Positions 1-8,344 are shown, numbered from the stretch's first letter. The stretch is 28,927 bases of DNA from JACCZZ01 sp044227805 (GCA_044227805.1 JBGAWA010000050.1:1-28927); one strand, 5' to 3'. Translations and numbers: made by a program. The notes: generated by a model from the letters alone, not told the origin.

Positions 1-792
1 ATGCCACAGGCAATGGCAATTGAGTTGTTTCACAACTTCACCCTCATACATGATGATATCATGGATCATGCGCCATTACGTCGCGGGTTACCAACCGTGC
101 ACGAAAAGTTTAATCATGCAACGGCTATTCTGTCGGGTGATGCCATGCTTGTGATGGCTTACAAATTCCTGGTGCAGGCAGACGCATCCAGGCTTCCTGG
201 ATTATTAGAGCTGTTCAATGATACGGCTGTCAAGGTTTGTGAAGGGCAACAATATGATATGAACTTTGAAAATGCAGCTGGGCTCACAGTGGCAGATTAT
301 CTCAGGATGATTGAACTGAAAACGGCAGTGCTGGTGGCATCAGCCCTGAAACTTGGAGCCATCATCGGCGGTGCCGGAAGCGAGGATGCGCAGCATCTCT
401 ATGAGTTCGGAAGGGAACTGGGTATATCTTTCCAATTGAGAGATGACTGGTTGGATAGTTTTGGAAGTGCGAAGCAGGTCGGTAAACAGCAAGGCGGGGA
501 TATTTTGCAGAATAAAAGGACATTCCTGCTCATCGAAGCAATGGAACAAGGGGATACAAAGCTGAGATCTGAACTCCAATACTGGTATAGCAGTAAGGAG
601 TATAAAGCCGAAGAGAAAATTACTGCTGTCATCAGTATATTTAACAAGGCCGGAATCAGTGAACGTACACTGGAGGAAACAGCGCTGCATTTTCACAGAG
701 CCATGTTTCACCTTGATGAGCTGAATATCCCGGAAGAAAGAAAAGCGACGTTAAAGTCCTTTTCTGAAAGCCTTTTGTATCGGGAAAAATGA
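1..792 (+). CDS. Polyprenyl diphosphate synthase, 5'-truncated by the window edge
   Basis: This is a trans-isoprenyl diphosphate synthase, which extends an allylic diphosphate with isopentenyl diphosphate units to make a quinone side chain or similar polyprenyl. Both aspartate-rich metal-binding motifs are visible: DDIMD at residues 18-22 of the visible part, followed by the family's LRRG, and DDWLD at 148-152, followed by GKQQGGDILQNKRT. The visible 263 residues are about 60-70 short of the usual 320-330, and the missing part is the N-terminal helices. The ATG at position 1 is therefore probably an internal methionine. In Bacteroidota this enzyme commonly serves menaquinone synthesis, but chain length cannot be read here. 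It converges on the next gene with a 20-base gap. Confidence 0.93.
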   Translation: MPQAMAIELFHNFTLIHDDIMDHAPLRRGLPTVHEKFNHATAILSGDAMLVMAYKFLVQADASRLPGLLELFNDTAVKVCEGQQYDMNFENAAGLTVADYLRMIELKTAVLVASALKLGAIIGGAGSEDAQHLYEFGRELGISFQLRDDWLDSFGSAKQVGKQQGGDILQNKRTFLLIEAMEQGDTKLRSELQYWYSSKEYKAEEKITAVISIFNKAGISERTLEETALHFHRAMFHLDELNIPEERKATLKSFSESLLYREK

Positions 793-812
793 CCACTGCC
801 TCTATGCAAGTC

Positions 813-2330
813 CTAGTGCCGGACCCGAAACCCAATATGCTTTGATTGCAGCCTGTTTAAGATGATACGCCAGATATCTTCATAAGGAATTATTTCTGTT
901 GTCTCATTCTCTGCCTGTTTCCGTGAATCCGCTAAAATAAGTTTCTTGTAAAGTGCGGCTGCTTTGATTTTTATGCGGTCTGGTTTATAATGACAGTTAA
1001 CCAGTTGCCGCAGCATCTTAATGAACAAGCTGGTTCTCACCGACTTCCTCCCGGAAAGATAACGTGAACCAAAAATCCGCAGCGATTCGATATTTTTTTC
1101 AATATTATCTTCATCCCCGCGGTCAATCATGAAAAGCAACTGAGCGATTAATATGGCTGGATATAATCCGGCTTTGTCCTTTGAATAGATGGGAACTTCA
1201 TTAATAAATTTTAAGATTTTGAACTCTTTTCCTTTGATTTTACCTGGCAGCACATAGTGGAGGTACGCCTCAAATATCTTCCATTCTTCTGACTTCTCGT
1301 CCGAGAGGTATTGAAACCGCTGATGACTGGTCGCCCATTCAAATATTTCTGACGCCTGCTTGTATTTGGCAGCGTGCATGGCGAGCAGGAAATAATTTTC
1401 CAGCACCACAAACCAGTTATTGCTGCCTTTTGCATAAAAGTTGAGTGCCTCTTCGGCATTCTGCTTCCCGTTTTTATAGTCCTTCAGGTAGAGGCAGCAA
1501 ACCATTTTCAACAAAGCAATTTCACCTTCCCTTGAAGCAAGTTTATAGCGGTGGTTTTTCTTCAGAAAAGCCTGCAGGTGGTTGCACAGGTTTAGGGTAA
1601 ACCGGTAATTGCGGATCACCTGGTAATAGAGCAATCCAATCCTGTAATGAAGAAGGCGTAAATGAAAACTTTGCTGGTATCTTGAAAGCTCCTTGCTTTG
1701 ATAGAAATAATCTTTGGCGCGGTTGGCTAATTCCGGTTTATACGCTTTGCTGCGTGCAACCTGCGACAGAAGCGATTCATACATAAATTCTGCTTTGCTT
1801 TCAGCTTTCACCAGTTTCAGGGAATCGTTGGCCAGCTGGTCATACTGGTCGAATTCGCGTGTCAGCCCCATCATGGCGAAGTGATGCCGCAACATCCTGG
1901 CACAGAGCAACACAATTTCATTCAGGTCAAACTGCATGGCAAGCGTAAGGGTGCTTTTGGCCAGGCTAACGGCACTTGTGCGGGCTCCATGAGTCAGTAA
2001 TATTTTTGAACAGAAATAGTTTTTATTGCATTGGTAAACCGCTTTCTGATAGGGCGAATCCTGAATCTTTTTGTGATTGAGGAAAAATAGCGTGTTGACC
2101 AGTCGTTCCTTCAGCCTGCTTTTGAGCATCAGGTATTTCTTGTCGCTGGCCGATGACTGGTACAAAGCTTTAGCGGCTTCTTCATCATTGTTGAATGAAC
2201 CTTCAGCAATACCTTTAAATAGTTTCTGGTATAGATTGTTGTTATTGTCCAGGAAATCATCGTCAATCAGCTCCAGGTTATTCAGTCGTTGTTTTGTTAC
2301 CAACGAAACCATTTCTTTGAAAATTTTCAT
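813..2330 (-). CDS. Large helical protein of unknown function
   Basis: The product (505 residues from the ATG at 2330) matches no enzyme family I recognise. It is rich in Leu, Lys, Tyr and Ala and looks entirely alpha-helical, with helix pairs reminiscent of TPR or SEL1-like solenoids, for example around residues 95-250. There is no signal peptide and no membrane segment, so it is probably cytoplasmic. I have the impression that similar long helical proteins of unknown role recur in Bacteroidota genomes. The frame opens further upstream at a GTG (2351), but a TAnnTTTG promoter box lies at 2353-2360, so transcription should begin at about 2346 and the GTG would not be on the message. This favours the ATG at 2330. 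A scaffold or regulatory role is only a guess. Confidence 0.8.
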   Translation of the reverse strand: MKIFKEMVSLVTKQRLNNLELIDDDFLDNNNNLYQKLFKGIAEGSFNNDEEAAKALYQSSASDKKYLMLKSRLKERLVNTLFFLNHKKIQDSPYQKAVYQCNKNYFCSKILLTHGARTSAVSLAKSTLTLAMQFDLNEIVLLCARMLRHHFAMMGLTREFDQYDQLANDSLKLVKAESKAEFMYESLLSQVARSKAYKPELANRAKDYFYQSKELSRYQQSFHLRLLHYRIGLLYYQVIRNYRFTLNLCNHLQAFLKKNHRYKLASREGEIALLKMVCCLYLKDYKNGKQNAEEALNFYAKGSNNWFVVLENYFLLAMHAAKYKQASEIFEWATSHQRFQYLSDEKSEEWKIFEAYLHYVLPGKIKGKEFKILKFINEVPIYSKDKAGLYPAILIAQLLFMIDRGDEDNIEKNIESLRIFGSRYLSGRKSVRTSLFIKMLRQLVNCHYKPDRIKIKAAALYKKLILADSRKQAENETTEIIPYEDIWRIILNRLQSKHIGFRVRH

Positions 2331-2352
2331 GACATCATTTTTCTGAAACACT

Positions 2353-2360
2353 CAAATGTA
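2353..2360 (-). promoter_or_regulatory. Bacteroidota -7 promoter box (TACATTTG)
   Basis: On the minus strand this reads TACATTTG, an exact match to the Bacteroidota TAnnTTTG element. It lies 22 bases upstream of the ATG at 2330, giving a short leader. I see no clear -33 TTTG at the usual spacing. Confidence 0.5.
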
Positions 2361-2464
2361 TTGGTAATCGTCAGATATTTAAGCTTTGTTAACATAAATA
2401 AGGTGATCAAAAGTGATGTTACCTAAATCAATTTTTTGCACGAACTATATTATGCGTTTGCATT

Positions 2465-2472
2465 TACCTTTG
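2465..2472 (+). promoter_or_regulatory. Possible -7 promoter box (TACCTTTG)
   Basis: TACCTTTG matches TAnnTTTG exactly and ends 10 bases before the GTG of a 55-codon ORF. A TTTG at 2435-2438 is too far away (26 bases) to be a standard -33 partner. Confidence 0.4.
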
Positions 2473-2482
2473 GTTTACTGAA

Positions 2483-2650
2483 GTGGAAAAAAAAGAGAAA
2501 GCACCAATCCGAATTCTTTTTACGGATGGCAGCCATCAGATAATTGAAAAATTTGATGCATCGTGTTGCTTCCCTGACTTATCAACAGAAATTACCGTAT
2601 TACTGAGGTTCCTGTTACTTTTTTCCATTTTTTACTATCTTTTTAAATGA
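2483..2650 (+). CDS. Possible small tail-anchored membrane protein (55 aa)
   Basis: An open frame starts with GTG at 2483 and ends with TGA at 2648-2650. The predicted product begins with a charged stretch (MEKKEKAPIRILFTDGS) and ends with a strongly hydrophobic helix (TVLLRFLLLFSIFYYLF) and a final Lys, the layout of a single-pass C-terminal anchor. A TAnnTTTG box lies just upstream, and a perfect 10-bp hairpin begins 18 bases after the stop, so promoter, frame and hairpin line up as one small unit. I recognise no family. The ORF is short, uses GTG and sits in AT-rich DNA where chance hydrophobic frames are common. It is a candidate only. Confidence 0.35.
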   Translation: MEKKEKAPIRILFTDGSHQIIEKFDASCCFPDLSTEITVLLRFLLLFSIFYYLFK

Positions 2651-2667
2651 TTTGGCAATATGCCTTA

Positions 2668-2694
2668 TGAAATCCTTTACTGGTAAGGATTTCA
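2668..2694 (+). terminator. Perfect 10-bp hairpin, possible terminator
   Basis: TGAAATCCTT (2668-2677) and AAGGATTTCA (2685-2694) are exact inverse complements around a 7-base loop. The hairpin follows the 55-codon ORF. No long T-run follows on either strand, so it is not a classical intrinsic terminator. It could instead stabilise a transcript end or mark a palindromic binding site. Confidence 0.4.
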
Positions 2695-3015
2695 CTTAGT
2701 TGCTTTAACTATGATTTATCTCACTTTTTAATTAAAATTCCCACTGAACTTTAGGCATTCTGCCTGCCATTTCGGGCTGTAGGCCTTTATGGGAGCAGGT
2801 TACAACGTCTTATTGGAATAAATTTGAGATATTTGGTTACACATTAATAATTCTCCAGTCCCTGGAGTTGTATTCCCATAGGCTATTATGGTGCATCCCA
2901 GAATGTTGACTCACAGCGGGTTTCAGCCATACCTTCATTTTACAAGGGTAGCAGGAGAAAATTACGATGTTACCATTCTGCAATGACTGCACATTTAATT
3001 TGGAGTAGGGAAGGG
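2695..3015. other. Gene-free AT-rich spacer
   Basis: I see no convincing gene here. A TAAATTTG box occurs at 2820-2827 on the plus strand, and a 32-codon frame (2889-2987) follows, but it has no further support. No repeat, tRNA or mobile-element signature is visible. Confidence 0.5.
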
Positions 3016-3023
3016 TAAATTTG
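3016..3023 (+). promoter_or_regulatory. Possible -7 promoter box (TAAATTTG)
   Basis: TAAATTTG matches TAnnTTTG and lies 41 bases upstream of the ATG at 3065. It could drive the two small ORFs at 3065 and 3282. No clear -33 element is visible. Confidence 0.35.
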
Positions 3024-3064
3024 ATGCATAAATTAAAAATTACTCATCCCAAAAATTAAACACC

Positions 3065-3211
3065 ATGACCAGCATCATTTATCAAATCACCCTCATCTTG
3101 AATTTAGTTTTAGGCGGTGGAAATCATACGCAGGAAGCCCAGCAGATTTATTCGCAGAATGGCTACCGGGTAGAATGTGGAGTGGTTATCATTGACACTG
3201 ACGAACTCTAA
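3065..3211 (+). CDS. Possible small protein of unknown function (48 aa)
   Basis: An ATG at 3065 opens a 48-codon frame ending in TAA at 3209-3211. The start is hydrophobic (MTSIIYQITLILNLVLGGG), followed by a polar segment, so the product could be an anchored or exported peptide. I recognise no family. It could also be the broken 5' end of a longer gene. Support is limited to the open frame, its position behind a TAnnTTTG box, and its place just before the HNH-like ORF, which is in a different frame. Confidence 0.25.
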   Translation: MTSIIYQITLILNLVLGGGNHTQEAQQIYSQNGYRVECGVVIIDTDEL

Positions 3212-3281
3212 GTTTTGTAAAAGTGATCATCGCTTAAGCGCAAAGTTTGAATCATCTTTAAAAGACATCTTTATGATTGAC

Positions 3282-3563
3282 ATGAAAATTCAACTATCTG
3301 AACAGGTTTGGCAAAAGGCCAACAGGGCTCCCGACCTCGATCCTGAATATTTCCGTCTTGATGAAGAAGGTTCTGTGATAAAAAAGACTGATTTTAATAA
3401 TGAATCATCGATTTATGGCTGGTGTTTCTTTCATCTGCGGCCGGTTTGGGATGGCGGCAATGATGATATTGGAAATTTAAAGCCACTTAATGTGATTAAT
3501 AAGATTCTGTTCATGGCAGGCAATTTTAACAGAATTTCACCCGAATTGGAATATTGGGATTAG
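3282..3563 (+). CDS. Diverged HNH-endonuclease-like small protein
   Basis: The 93-residue product resembles the small Bacteroidota HNH proteins whose usual pattern is VW.KA..P..DP..WR.D.CGAWI...YG..NS.YGWEIDH..P...GG.D..SNLRPLQW.NN. Matching pieces are VWQKAN (9-14), LDPEYFRLDEEG (19-30), YGW (45-47), His51, GGNDD (58-62) and NLKPL (65-69). The acidic residue that normally precedes the catalytic His (IDH) is replaced, giving CFFH, and the CGAW segment reads EGSV. His51 and Asn65 remain. The frame opens at 3177, but the text before residue 1 has no family similarity, so I place the start at the ATG at 3282; the ATG at 3273 is also possible. Nuclease activity is doubtful. It may be a decaying gene or a repurposed domain. 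Confidence 0.5.
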   Translation: MKIQLSEQVWQKANRAPDLDPEYFRLDEEGSVIKKTDFNNESSIYGWCFFHLRPVWDGGNDDIGNLKPLNVINKILFMAGNFNRISPELEYWD

Positions 3564-3665
3564 GACCCACCGCGAATTATTTAATGCCTTTATGTTTTTG
3601 AGTTATTAGGCAACGATCTCTTTCAGGGAATGTAATCTAACATTTCCACAATACAATCCGAATGG

Positions 3666-4790
3666 TTATGCATTTTTGAATGGTTGTCTTACCTGCCATG
3701 TGTGGCCGGCATTTTCATGGAAGGCACCAGCAAAGCGGTTCACCAGGATATTGACGAGCCAGCCGCTCAACCTGAAGTAACTATTAAAATATATCGGCTG
3801 GGCACCTATCATTGCCTTGGCTTCACGGGCTGTTCGGCCAAGTTCAACAGCCTTTTTCTTTTCATCAATGGCCAGCTTAATCCCATCAAACATAATGTTG
3901 AAGTACAATGAATATTGTTCGTTTTTGATATAGTCCATGCCGATGTAGTGGAGTTCCCAAAGCTGATCATAAACATTATGTGAACTGAAACCAATAAGCT
4001 GATCTTCTTCAAAATAACCGATTACCTTAAAGGAGGTGCCGCGGGCTTGTTTCATTTGTATAAAATATTGCTTTGTCGCAATAACTAACCGTATTACCTG
4101 TTGCTTTACCACATTGCAATAGAGCGATTCAATTTGATCACCATAGCGGATAACATCTTCCAAAGACAGTTCTTTTCTGATAATGCTTTTACCTCTTGAT
4201 TGTATTTTTCTTAATCGTTGAGCATATTTATGCTTGAGGGCAAGCGTATAGTCGTGGAAAGAAAGCCATTCAGGCCGGATGTCAAGCTTCATGGTTAAAT
4301 CACCGGGCCAGGGTTGGTAACCACTGCTTTTCATATGTACCGATATAGATACCTCTTTCCAGTCTTTGAGGAGAAAAACAACCGGTTTCGGCTTCACCTC
4401 TTTGCAAAACTGATCGAGAGCATTGAATAACACAGTGGCCGTTAACCTGCCCGGACGCATATATATTCCTGGAAAATCAACACGAAAAAGGTTACCGCAA
4501 ACCAGTATCCTGTAACCTTTCCTCATTAATAATTTTTCAAACGGCTGGATTAATTTGCTGCCACTAAGTGGAAATTTATAATGTCTCTCCTTAAAATGCA
4601 CATGTTGAAAATAGGCAATGGCAACAATTTCATCTTGCTCATAACAAACGAGGTACAGGAAAGCAATATCACGCAGCTCCGATTGCTCCAATGGTAAGAG
4701 TTGCTCAGCGCGCAGGTGATGATTTTCGGGTAGGATTTGATTCCAGATGCCACGATGGTCAAGCAGAGAATGAAAAACTTTAAAAATCAA
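3666..4790 (-). CDS. FemAB/GNAT-like acyltransferase
   Basis: The 374-residue protein has the overall pattern of the acyl-CoA N-acyltransferase superfamily in its FemAB or BioF2-like branch, which transfers acyl or aminoacyl groups to cell-envelope or small-molecule substrates. The C-terminal half holds the recognisable part: a strand and turn with EEDQLIGFSSHNV, the ELHYIGMDY strand, and the ELGRTAREAKAMIGA helix near residues 316-330, where related proteins bind the donor. There is no signal peptide. The start is a TTG at 4790, because a stop codon lies in frame just upstream and the next in-frame ATG is about 90 codons inside. The substrate cannot be told from sequence. It stands alone, converging with the HNH-like ORF. 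Confidence 0.65.
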   Translation of the reverse strand: MIFKVFHSLLDHRGIWNQILPENHHLRAEQLLPLEQSELRDIAFLYLVCYEQDEIVAIAYFQHVHFKERHYKFPLSGSKLIQPFEKLLMRKGYRILVCGNLFRVDFPGIYMRPGRLTATVLFNALDQFCKEVKPKPVVFLLKDWKEVSISVHMKSSGYQPWPGDLTMKLDIRPEWLSFHDYTLALKHKYAQRLRKIQSRGKSIIRKELSLEDVIRYGDQIESLYCNVVKQQVIRLVIATKQYFIQMKQARGTSFKVIGYFEEDQLIGFSSHNVYDQLWELHYIGMDYIKNEQYSLYFNIMFDGIKLAIDEKKKAVELGRTAREAKAMIGAQPIYFNSYFRLSGWLVNILVNRFAGAFHENAGHTWQVRQPFKNA

Positions 4791-4967
4791 GCAGGGTTCT
4801 GTTTACGGATAAAGGACTGACGTTGCAAGGTGTCAAATATTTTCTGTAACGAATAGTTGTTGTTATCCTGACTGTAACAATTTATTCCGAATGAATGTTG
4901 ACCAAGTAAAGACTCTGCAGGCAGGTTACTTCTCATTTATTTTTAACTTTCAGTAAAATTTGCGGCT

Positions 4968-6101
4968 ATGATTCAATGGTTAAAATTCCTGGTACTTTGT
5001 AGTTTCTTGCTTTCCCAGCTGAGCTGGACAGGGAGGCTGTCAGCACAATCATTCTGTTACCCTGGTGGAAACGTGATCATTTATTCCAATTATGATGGTG
5101 GTTACCTGAATATTGATGTAAATGAGAATATTCCTGATCTTAAGATTGGAATTACCACATATGAAAAGTGTGCTGTCAACATAAGCGGACTGTATGCCGG
5201 AAATGTGACAGAAGTAATTTACGCTGGTTATAACGGCGATAATGATCATTGCAACCCAACGTTACCAACCACCAGCATAAGTGGTGTGCCCGATTCCATT
5301 ACGTCCATCATTTTGTTTCCACCGGTAACATGGCCAAATTCAAACGGTTACTATTATATTATCTGCAACTATAGCTGCGATTCAGCCAATAGCCAGGGTG
5401 GTTGTAACACTCCAGACCAGGTTGCCCATTACTATCTCACACAGTTTGGTGGTCTGTTGTATTTTCACTATACACAGTATGGTTGCTGGAGTGGAACACA
5501 TCATGTGTCTGATGGTGGTAATTGTTGCATTGGTGCTTCTATTATTGATCCGCAATTTTCGATAAGCGCGGCCTTTAGTGTGCCTAATGACACGTTGTGC
5601 GCGAAGGATTCTGTACCATTTTTTAATAGCTCGCTCAGCTCTTATCCAGGCAGCCTGACCTATAGCTGGAATTTTGGTGATGGCACCCCAGCCAGTACCA
5701 TCGAAAACCCCACGCATATTTACGGTGTGGAAGGAAACTACCTTGTAACGCTGATAGCCACAAACAGTGCCGGTACAGCAAGTGATACCTCGCAGATGAA
5801 TTTAACGCTCATCAACTGCTTTACCGGTTTATCCGATGTTCAGCCTGTATCAGATATTCGACTTGTATTCGATCCAACTGGTGGTGAATGGTGTTTTGAG
5901 TTTGCTGAATCCACCAGCCAAGGTGATGCAATCAAAATATTTGATCCGATGGGAAATCTCGTACTTGACAAAAAGCTTAATCCGGGTCTACAAAACTATT
6001 GCGTGAGCAAGAACGGCGAAAAATTAAATGATGGCCTTTACCTGGCCGTCATCACTGCACAGGGTATGAACCGTTCATATAAATTGCTGCTGCAGGAATA
6101 A
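4968..6101 (+). CDS. Secreted PKD-domain protein with T9SS sorting domain
   Basis: The 377-residue product has a signal peptide (residues 1 to about 26, ending LSAQS), a cysteine-rich N-terminal domain of about 170 residues (Cys at 30, 68, 95, 133, 137, 146, 173, 186 and 187) that I do not recognise, a PKD domain at about 201-282 with the typical YSWNFGDG core, and a C-terminal T9SS type A sorting domain at about 297-377 ending in a Lys-Leu-Leu-Leu tail. Such proteins cross the outer membrane by the type IX system and are attached to the surface or released. The ATG follows closely on a near-match promoter box with one extra base (TAAAATTTG, about 4954-4962). The cysteine pattern suggests disulfides in the N-terminal domain. 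The function is unknown. Confidence 0.85.
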   Translation: MIQWLKFLVLCSFLLSQLSWTGRLSAQSFCYPGGNVIIYSNYDGGYLNIDVNENIPDLKIGITTYEKCAVNISGLYAGNVTEVIYAGYNGDNDHCNPTLPTTSISGVPDSITSIILFPPVTWPNSNGYYYIICNYSCDSANSQGGCNTPDQVAHYYLTQFGGLLYFHYTQYGCWSGTHHVSDGGNCCIGASIIDPQFSISAAFSVPNDTLCAKDSVPFFNSSLSSYPGSLTYSWNFGDGTPASTIENPTHIYGVEGNYLVTLIATNSAGTASDTSQMNLTLINCFTGLSDVQPVSDIRLVFDPTGGEWCFEFAESTSQGDAIKIFDPMGNLVLDKKLNPGLQNYCVSKNGEKLNDGLYLAVITAQGMNRSYKLLLQE

Positions 6102-6122
6102 GAAAAAGGTAAAACAATACCC

Positions 6123-6140
6123 CCGGAAGTCTCATTCCGG
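6123..6140. terminator. Hairpin between convergent genes, possible bidirectional terminator
   Basis: CCGGAA (6123-6128) pairs with TTCCGG (6135-6140) across a 6-base loop. It sits in the 62-base gap where two genes converge, with A- and T-rich stretches on the sides but no clean T-run. Confidence 0.35.
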
Positions 6141-6163
6141 TGGTGAACAATTTGTAAAACCGC

Positions 6164-7441
6164 TTATTTACTAACAGGCAGGTAACTGATCTGCACTAAG
6201 GAGCCTGAACTGTAATCAAATTGATACAAACCATCCGTTGATACCAGCAGTAACAAATTGCCCAGCGGTATTACATCACGGGTGGCACCGGCATTGATAG
6301 CTTCTGAAAGCGTAATGGCTAATGGGTCCGTTGCATCCATATGTTTTAATCCGGTGGCATCATCGCAGACAAACAAGTGCTTGCCGTCAATACCCAGTCC
6401 AAAGGGATGTACAAACGGGACGGTAGTCTTTAAGACAGGACTATATATATTGCTGATATCAATAACATCCAGTTCATTGGAAAATCCCTGGCAAGTAGTG
6501 CCATCCCGTAGTGTGGCATATGCATAGGTACCTTGCACAACCACCGGATCGCAGCTACTGACATGAGAAAGCTGGGATACGAATGCAGGTGAAGAAGGGA
6601 TGGTATTATCATAAATTGAAACGCCTGTGGTGGAACCAATAAAAAGATAATGTTCGTAGGGAAAGATGGTTTCAATGTTCCATGGCATCGTAACACTTGA
6701 TGTATTGATGGGTTTTGCTGTATTGGTGATATCGAAGAGTTTCATCGCTGAATTATCAAGACAATAGAGGAACTGATCATAGATACAGAAACGAGCCAAT
6801 GACCCTGCAATACCGTTTCCCGGGCTCACAGCAGTGGTATTGACACCGCCACCACCGGCAGTAGTATTGGCTACAAAAACATCCTCAAATGCGAAAACCG
6901 GGTAATTCGACCCGCAGTCCTGCTCAATGGTCGTATCAGATTCATTCCATCCGGTAACTACTCCTTTTACGGGGTCCAGCGCCCAACCGTTTGCATAAAT
7001 CCGGTTAGGAAATACATTCATGCTCCTGGAAACTTCTTTGACATTCAAAGGATCACTGATATCAATGGCTACGAGGTCAATGTAGCTGTCGGCATAAAGG
7101 ATGTTATCTTTCACAGCTATATCAATGTTACCCGGGATATTGATAAAACTTAGGTTTTGAGGATTGGCAGGATCTGCATTGTCGATGATATGAATACCTT
7201 TATCCACTTCATTGATAAAAATGTAAGGGGCTTTGTAATAAATCTTACCGGTAGAATGTAGCTCCTCCGCAACAGTGGATTTCACGGCTCCGCGTAAGGC
7301 GTCGTAACTCATGTAAATCGGTTTGTAAAGCTTGTACGAATAGACCTTAGTGCAACTGTCTTTCAGGCAACCGGAAAAAAGGGACAGGGAAATAAGCAAA
7401 ATGCTGAAAGCCTGCAACGATCTGGCGGATGTTGTTGTCAT
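6164..7441 (-). CDS. LVIVD-repeat lipoprotein
   Basis: The product carries several LVIVD-type repeats (pattern IHIIDNADPANPQNLS, VAIDISDPLNVKEVS, VSIYDNTIPSSPAFVS, LDVIDISNIYSPVLK), each about 40-55 residues, which are thought to form a beta-propeller at the cell surface. With the ATG at 7441 the protein has 425 residues and begins with a lipoprotein signal whose lipobox LFSGC places the lipidated Cys at 25. The frame opens further upstream (7507), but that overlaps the start of the divergent gene at 7506, so 7441, or possibly 7468, is the better start. Lipidation and export to the envelope follow from the lipobox; binding partners are unknown. It converges with the PKD gene. Confidence 0.82.
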   Translation of the reverse strand: MTTTSARSLQAFSILLISLSLFSGCLKDSCTKVYSYKLYKPIYMSYDALRGAVKSTVAEELHSTGKIYYKAPYIFINEVDKGIHIIDNADPANPQNLSFINIPGNIDIAVKDNILYADSYIDLVAIDISDPLNVKEVSRSMNVFPNRIYANGWALDPVKGVVTGWNESDTTIEQDCGSNYPVFAFEDVFVANTTAGGGGVNTTAVSPGNGIAGSLARFCIYDQFLYCLDNSAMKLFDITNTAKPINTSSVTMPWNIETIFPYEHYLFIGSTTGVSIYDNTIPSSPAFVSQLSHVSSCDPVVVQGTYAYATLRDGTTCQGFSNELDVIDISNIYSPVLKTTVPFVHPFGLGIDGKHLFVCDDATGLKHMDATDPLAITLSEAINAGATRDVIPLGNLLLLVSTDGLYQFDYSSGSLVQISYLPVSK

Positions 7442-7505
7442 AGTTGTAATGAATTTAAGGATAGACATCCTGATATTATTAAATGTTGCATCAAAAAGAA
7501 TAAAC

Positions 7506-8294
7506 ATGGTAAATAAATCAATTTTACTGTTAGTGCTGCTCTTTTCGGTTTATCATGGTGCATGGGCACAGGCACCCACACAGGATGTCCTCTACCTTAA
7601 AGATGGCAGCATTCTCCGCGGCAGCATCGTAGAACAGTATCCGGATAGTCTTGTAAAGTTGCAGATGGATGGCGGAAGCATTTTCGCCATAAAGGCAAAA
7701 TTGATTGATAATATTGAGTACAATGCAAGGTCATATCAAGTGGATCCCTCACCTGTTTCTGACATGCCAGATCTGAATAGTAACAGTGGTTACTTCAATA
7801 TTACTGCGATGGGCGTGCTTCCGGGCAGCAACTATTACTATGACTATTATTACGGCAGCCAGAAGCCCGGAGCGTCTGTCGGATTTACCATTCAGACCAT
7901 ACATGGCTATCGATTCAATAAACATTTGCTGGCGGGTGCAGGGCTGGCAATCGATATCATTCAAAACCCTATGGGTCAGTTATTTGTCGATGGCCGGTAC
8001 GAAATTCTTAACAGGAAGACAACACCATTTGTATTTCTTGATTGTGGTTACGGCATCCCACTAAGCAAAGGTCATCAGGATACCAATAGTGAAGTTACTT
8101 ACAGCGGAGGAATTACAGCCGGTGGCGGCGCCGGCATGCGTATTAATTTTCGCAATGAAGGTGCTTTTATTCTGGAAGCCGGATACAAAATGGAAAAGGC
8201 ATCTGAGCATATAAAGTATGAAGCATGGGGCACGGATGAAACCAACAACTATACCTATAGCAGGCTGGCGATCAGGATAGGGTTGGCGTTTTAG
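7506..8294 (+). CDS. Predicted outer-membrane beta-barrel-like protein
   Basis: The 262-residue product starts with a signal peptide (MVNKSILLLVLLFSVYHGAW, cleaved near AQA). A short domain follows with VLYLKDGSILRGSIVEQ, a beta-rich motif common at the N-terminus of Bacteroidota envelope proteins. The rest alternates glycine and aromatic residues in amphipathic strands and ends in a phenylalanine (IRIGLAF), as expected for a small outer-membrane barrel. The frame is open from 7350, but the signal peptide sets the start at 7506. It is divergent from the LVIVD lipoprotein gene, so both promoters must lie in about 65 bases or overlap the coding ends. The cargo or ligand is unknown. Confidence 0.75.
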   Translation: MVNKSILLLVLLFSVYHGAWAQAPTQDVLYLKDGSILRGSIVEQYPDSLVKLQMDGGSIFAIKAKLIDNIEYNARSYQVDPSPVSDMPDLNSNSGYFNITAMGVLPGSNYYYDYYYGSQKPGASVGFTIQTIHGYRFNKHLLAGAGLAIDIIQNPMGQLFVDGRYEILNRKTTPFVFLDCGYGIPLSKGHQDTNSEVTYSGGITAGGGAGMRINFRNEGAFILEAGYKMEKASEHIKYEAWGTDETNNYTYSRLAIRIGLAF

Positions 8295-8344
8295 GAGAAG
8301 AGACAATGCATAAACACTGCGTTCTCCGTGATAACTGGCTCCAA

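Noticed and set aside
2889..2987. 32-codon plus-strand frame in the gene-free stretch
   Set aside because: There is no family match, no signal and no neighbouring element beyond a distant TAAATTTG box; chance is sufficient.
8295..8328. GGAGAA/TTCTCC inverted pair between two convergent genes
   Set aside because: The arms are only 6 bases with a 22-base gap and no T-run, which is weak for a terminator.
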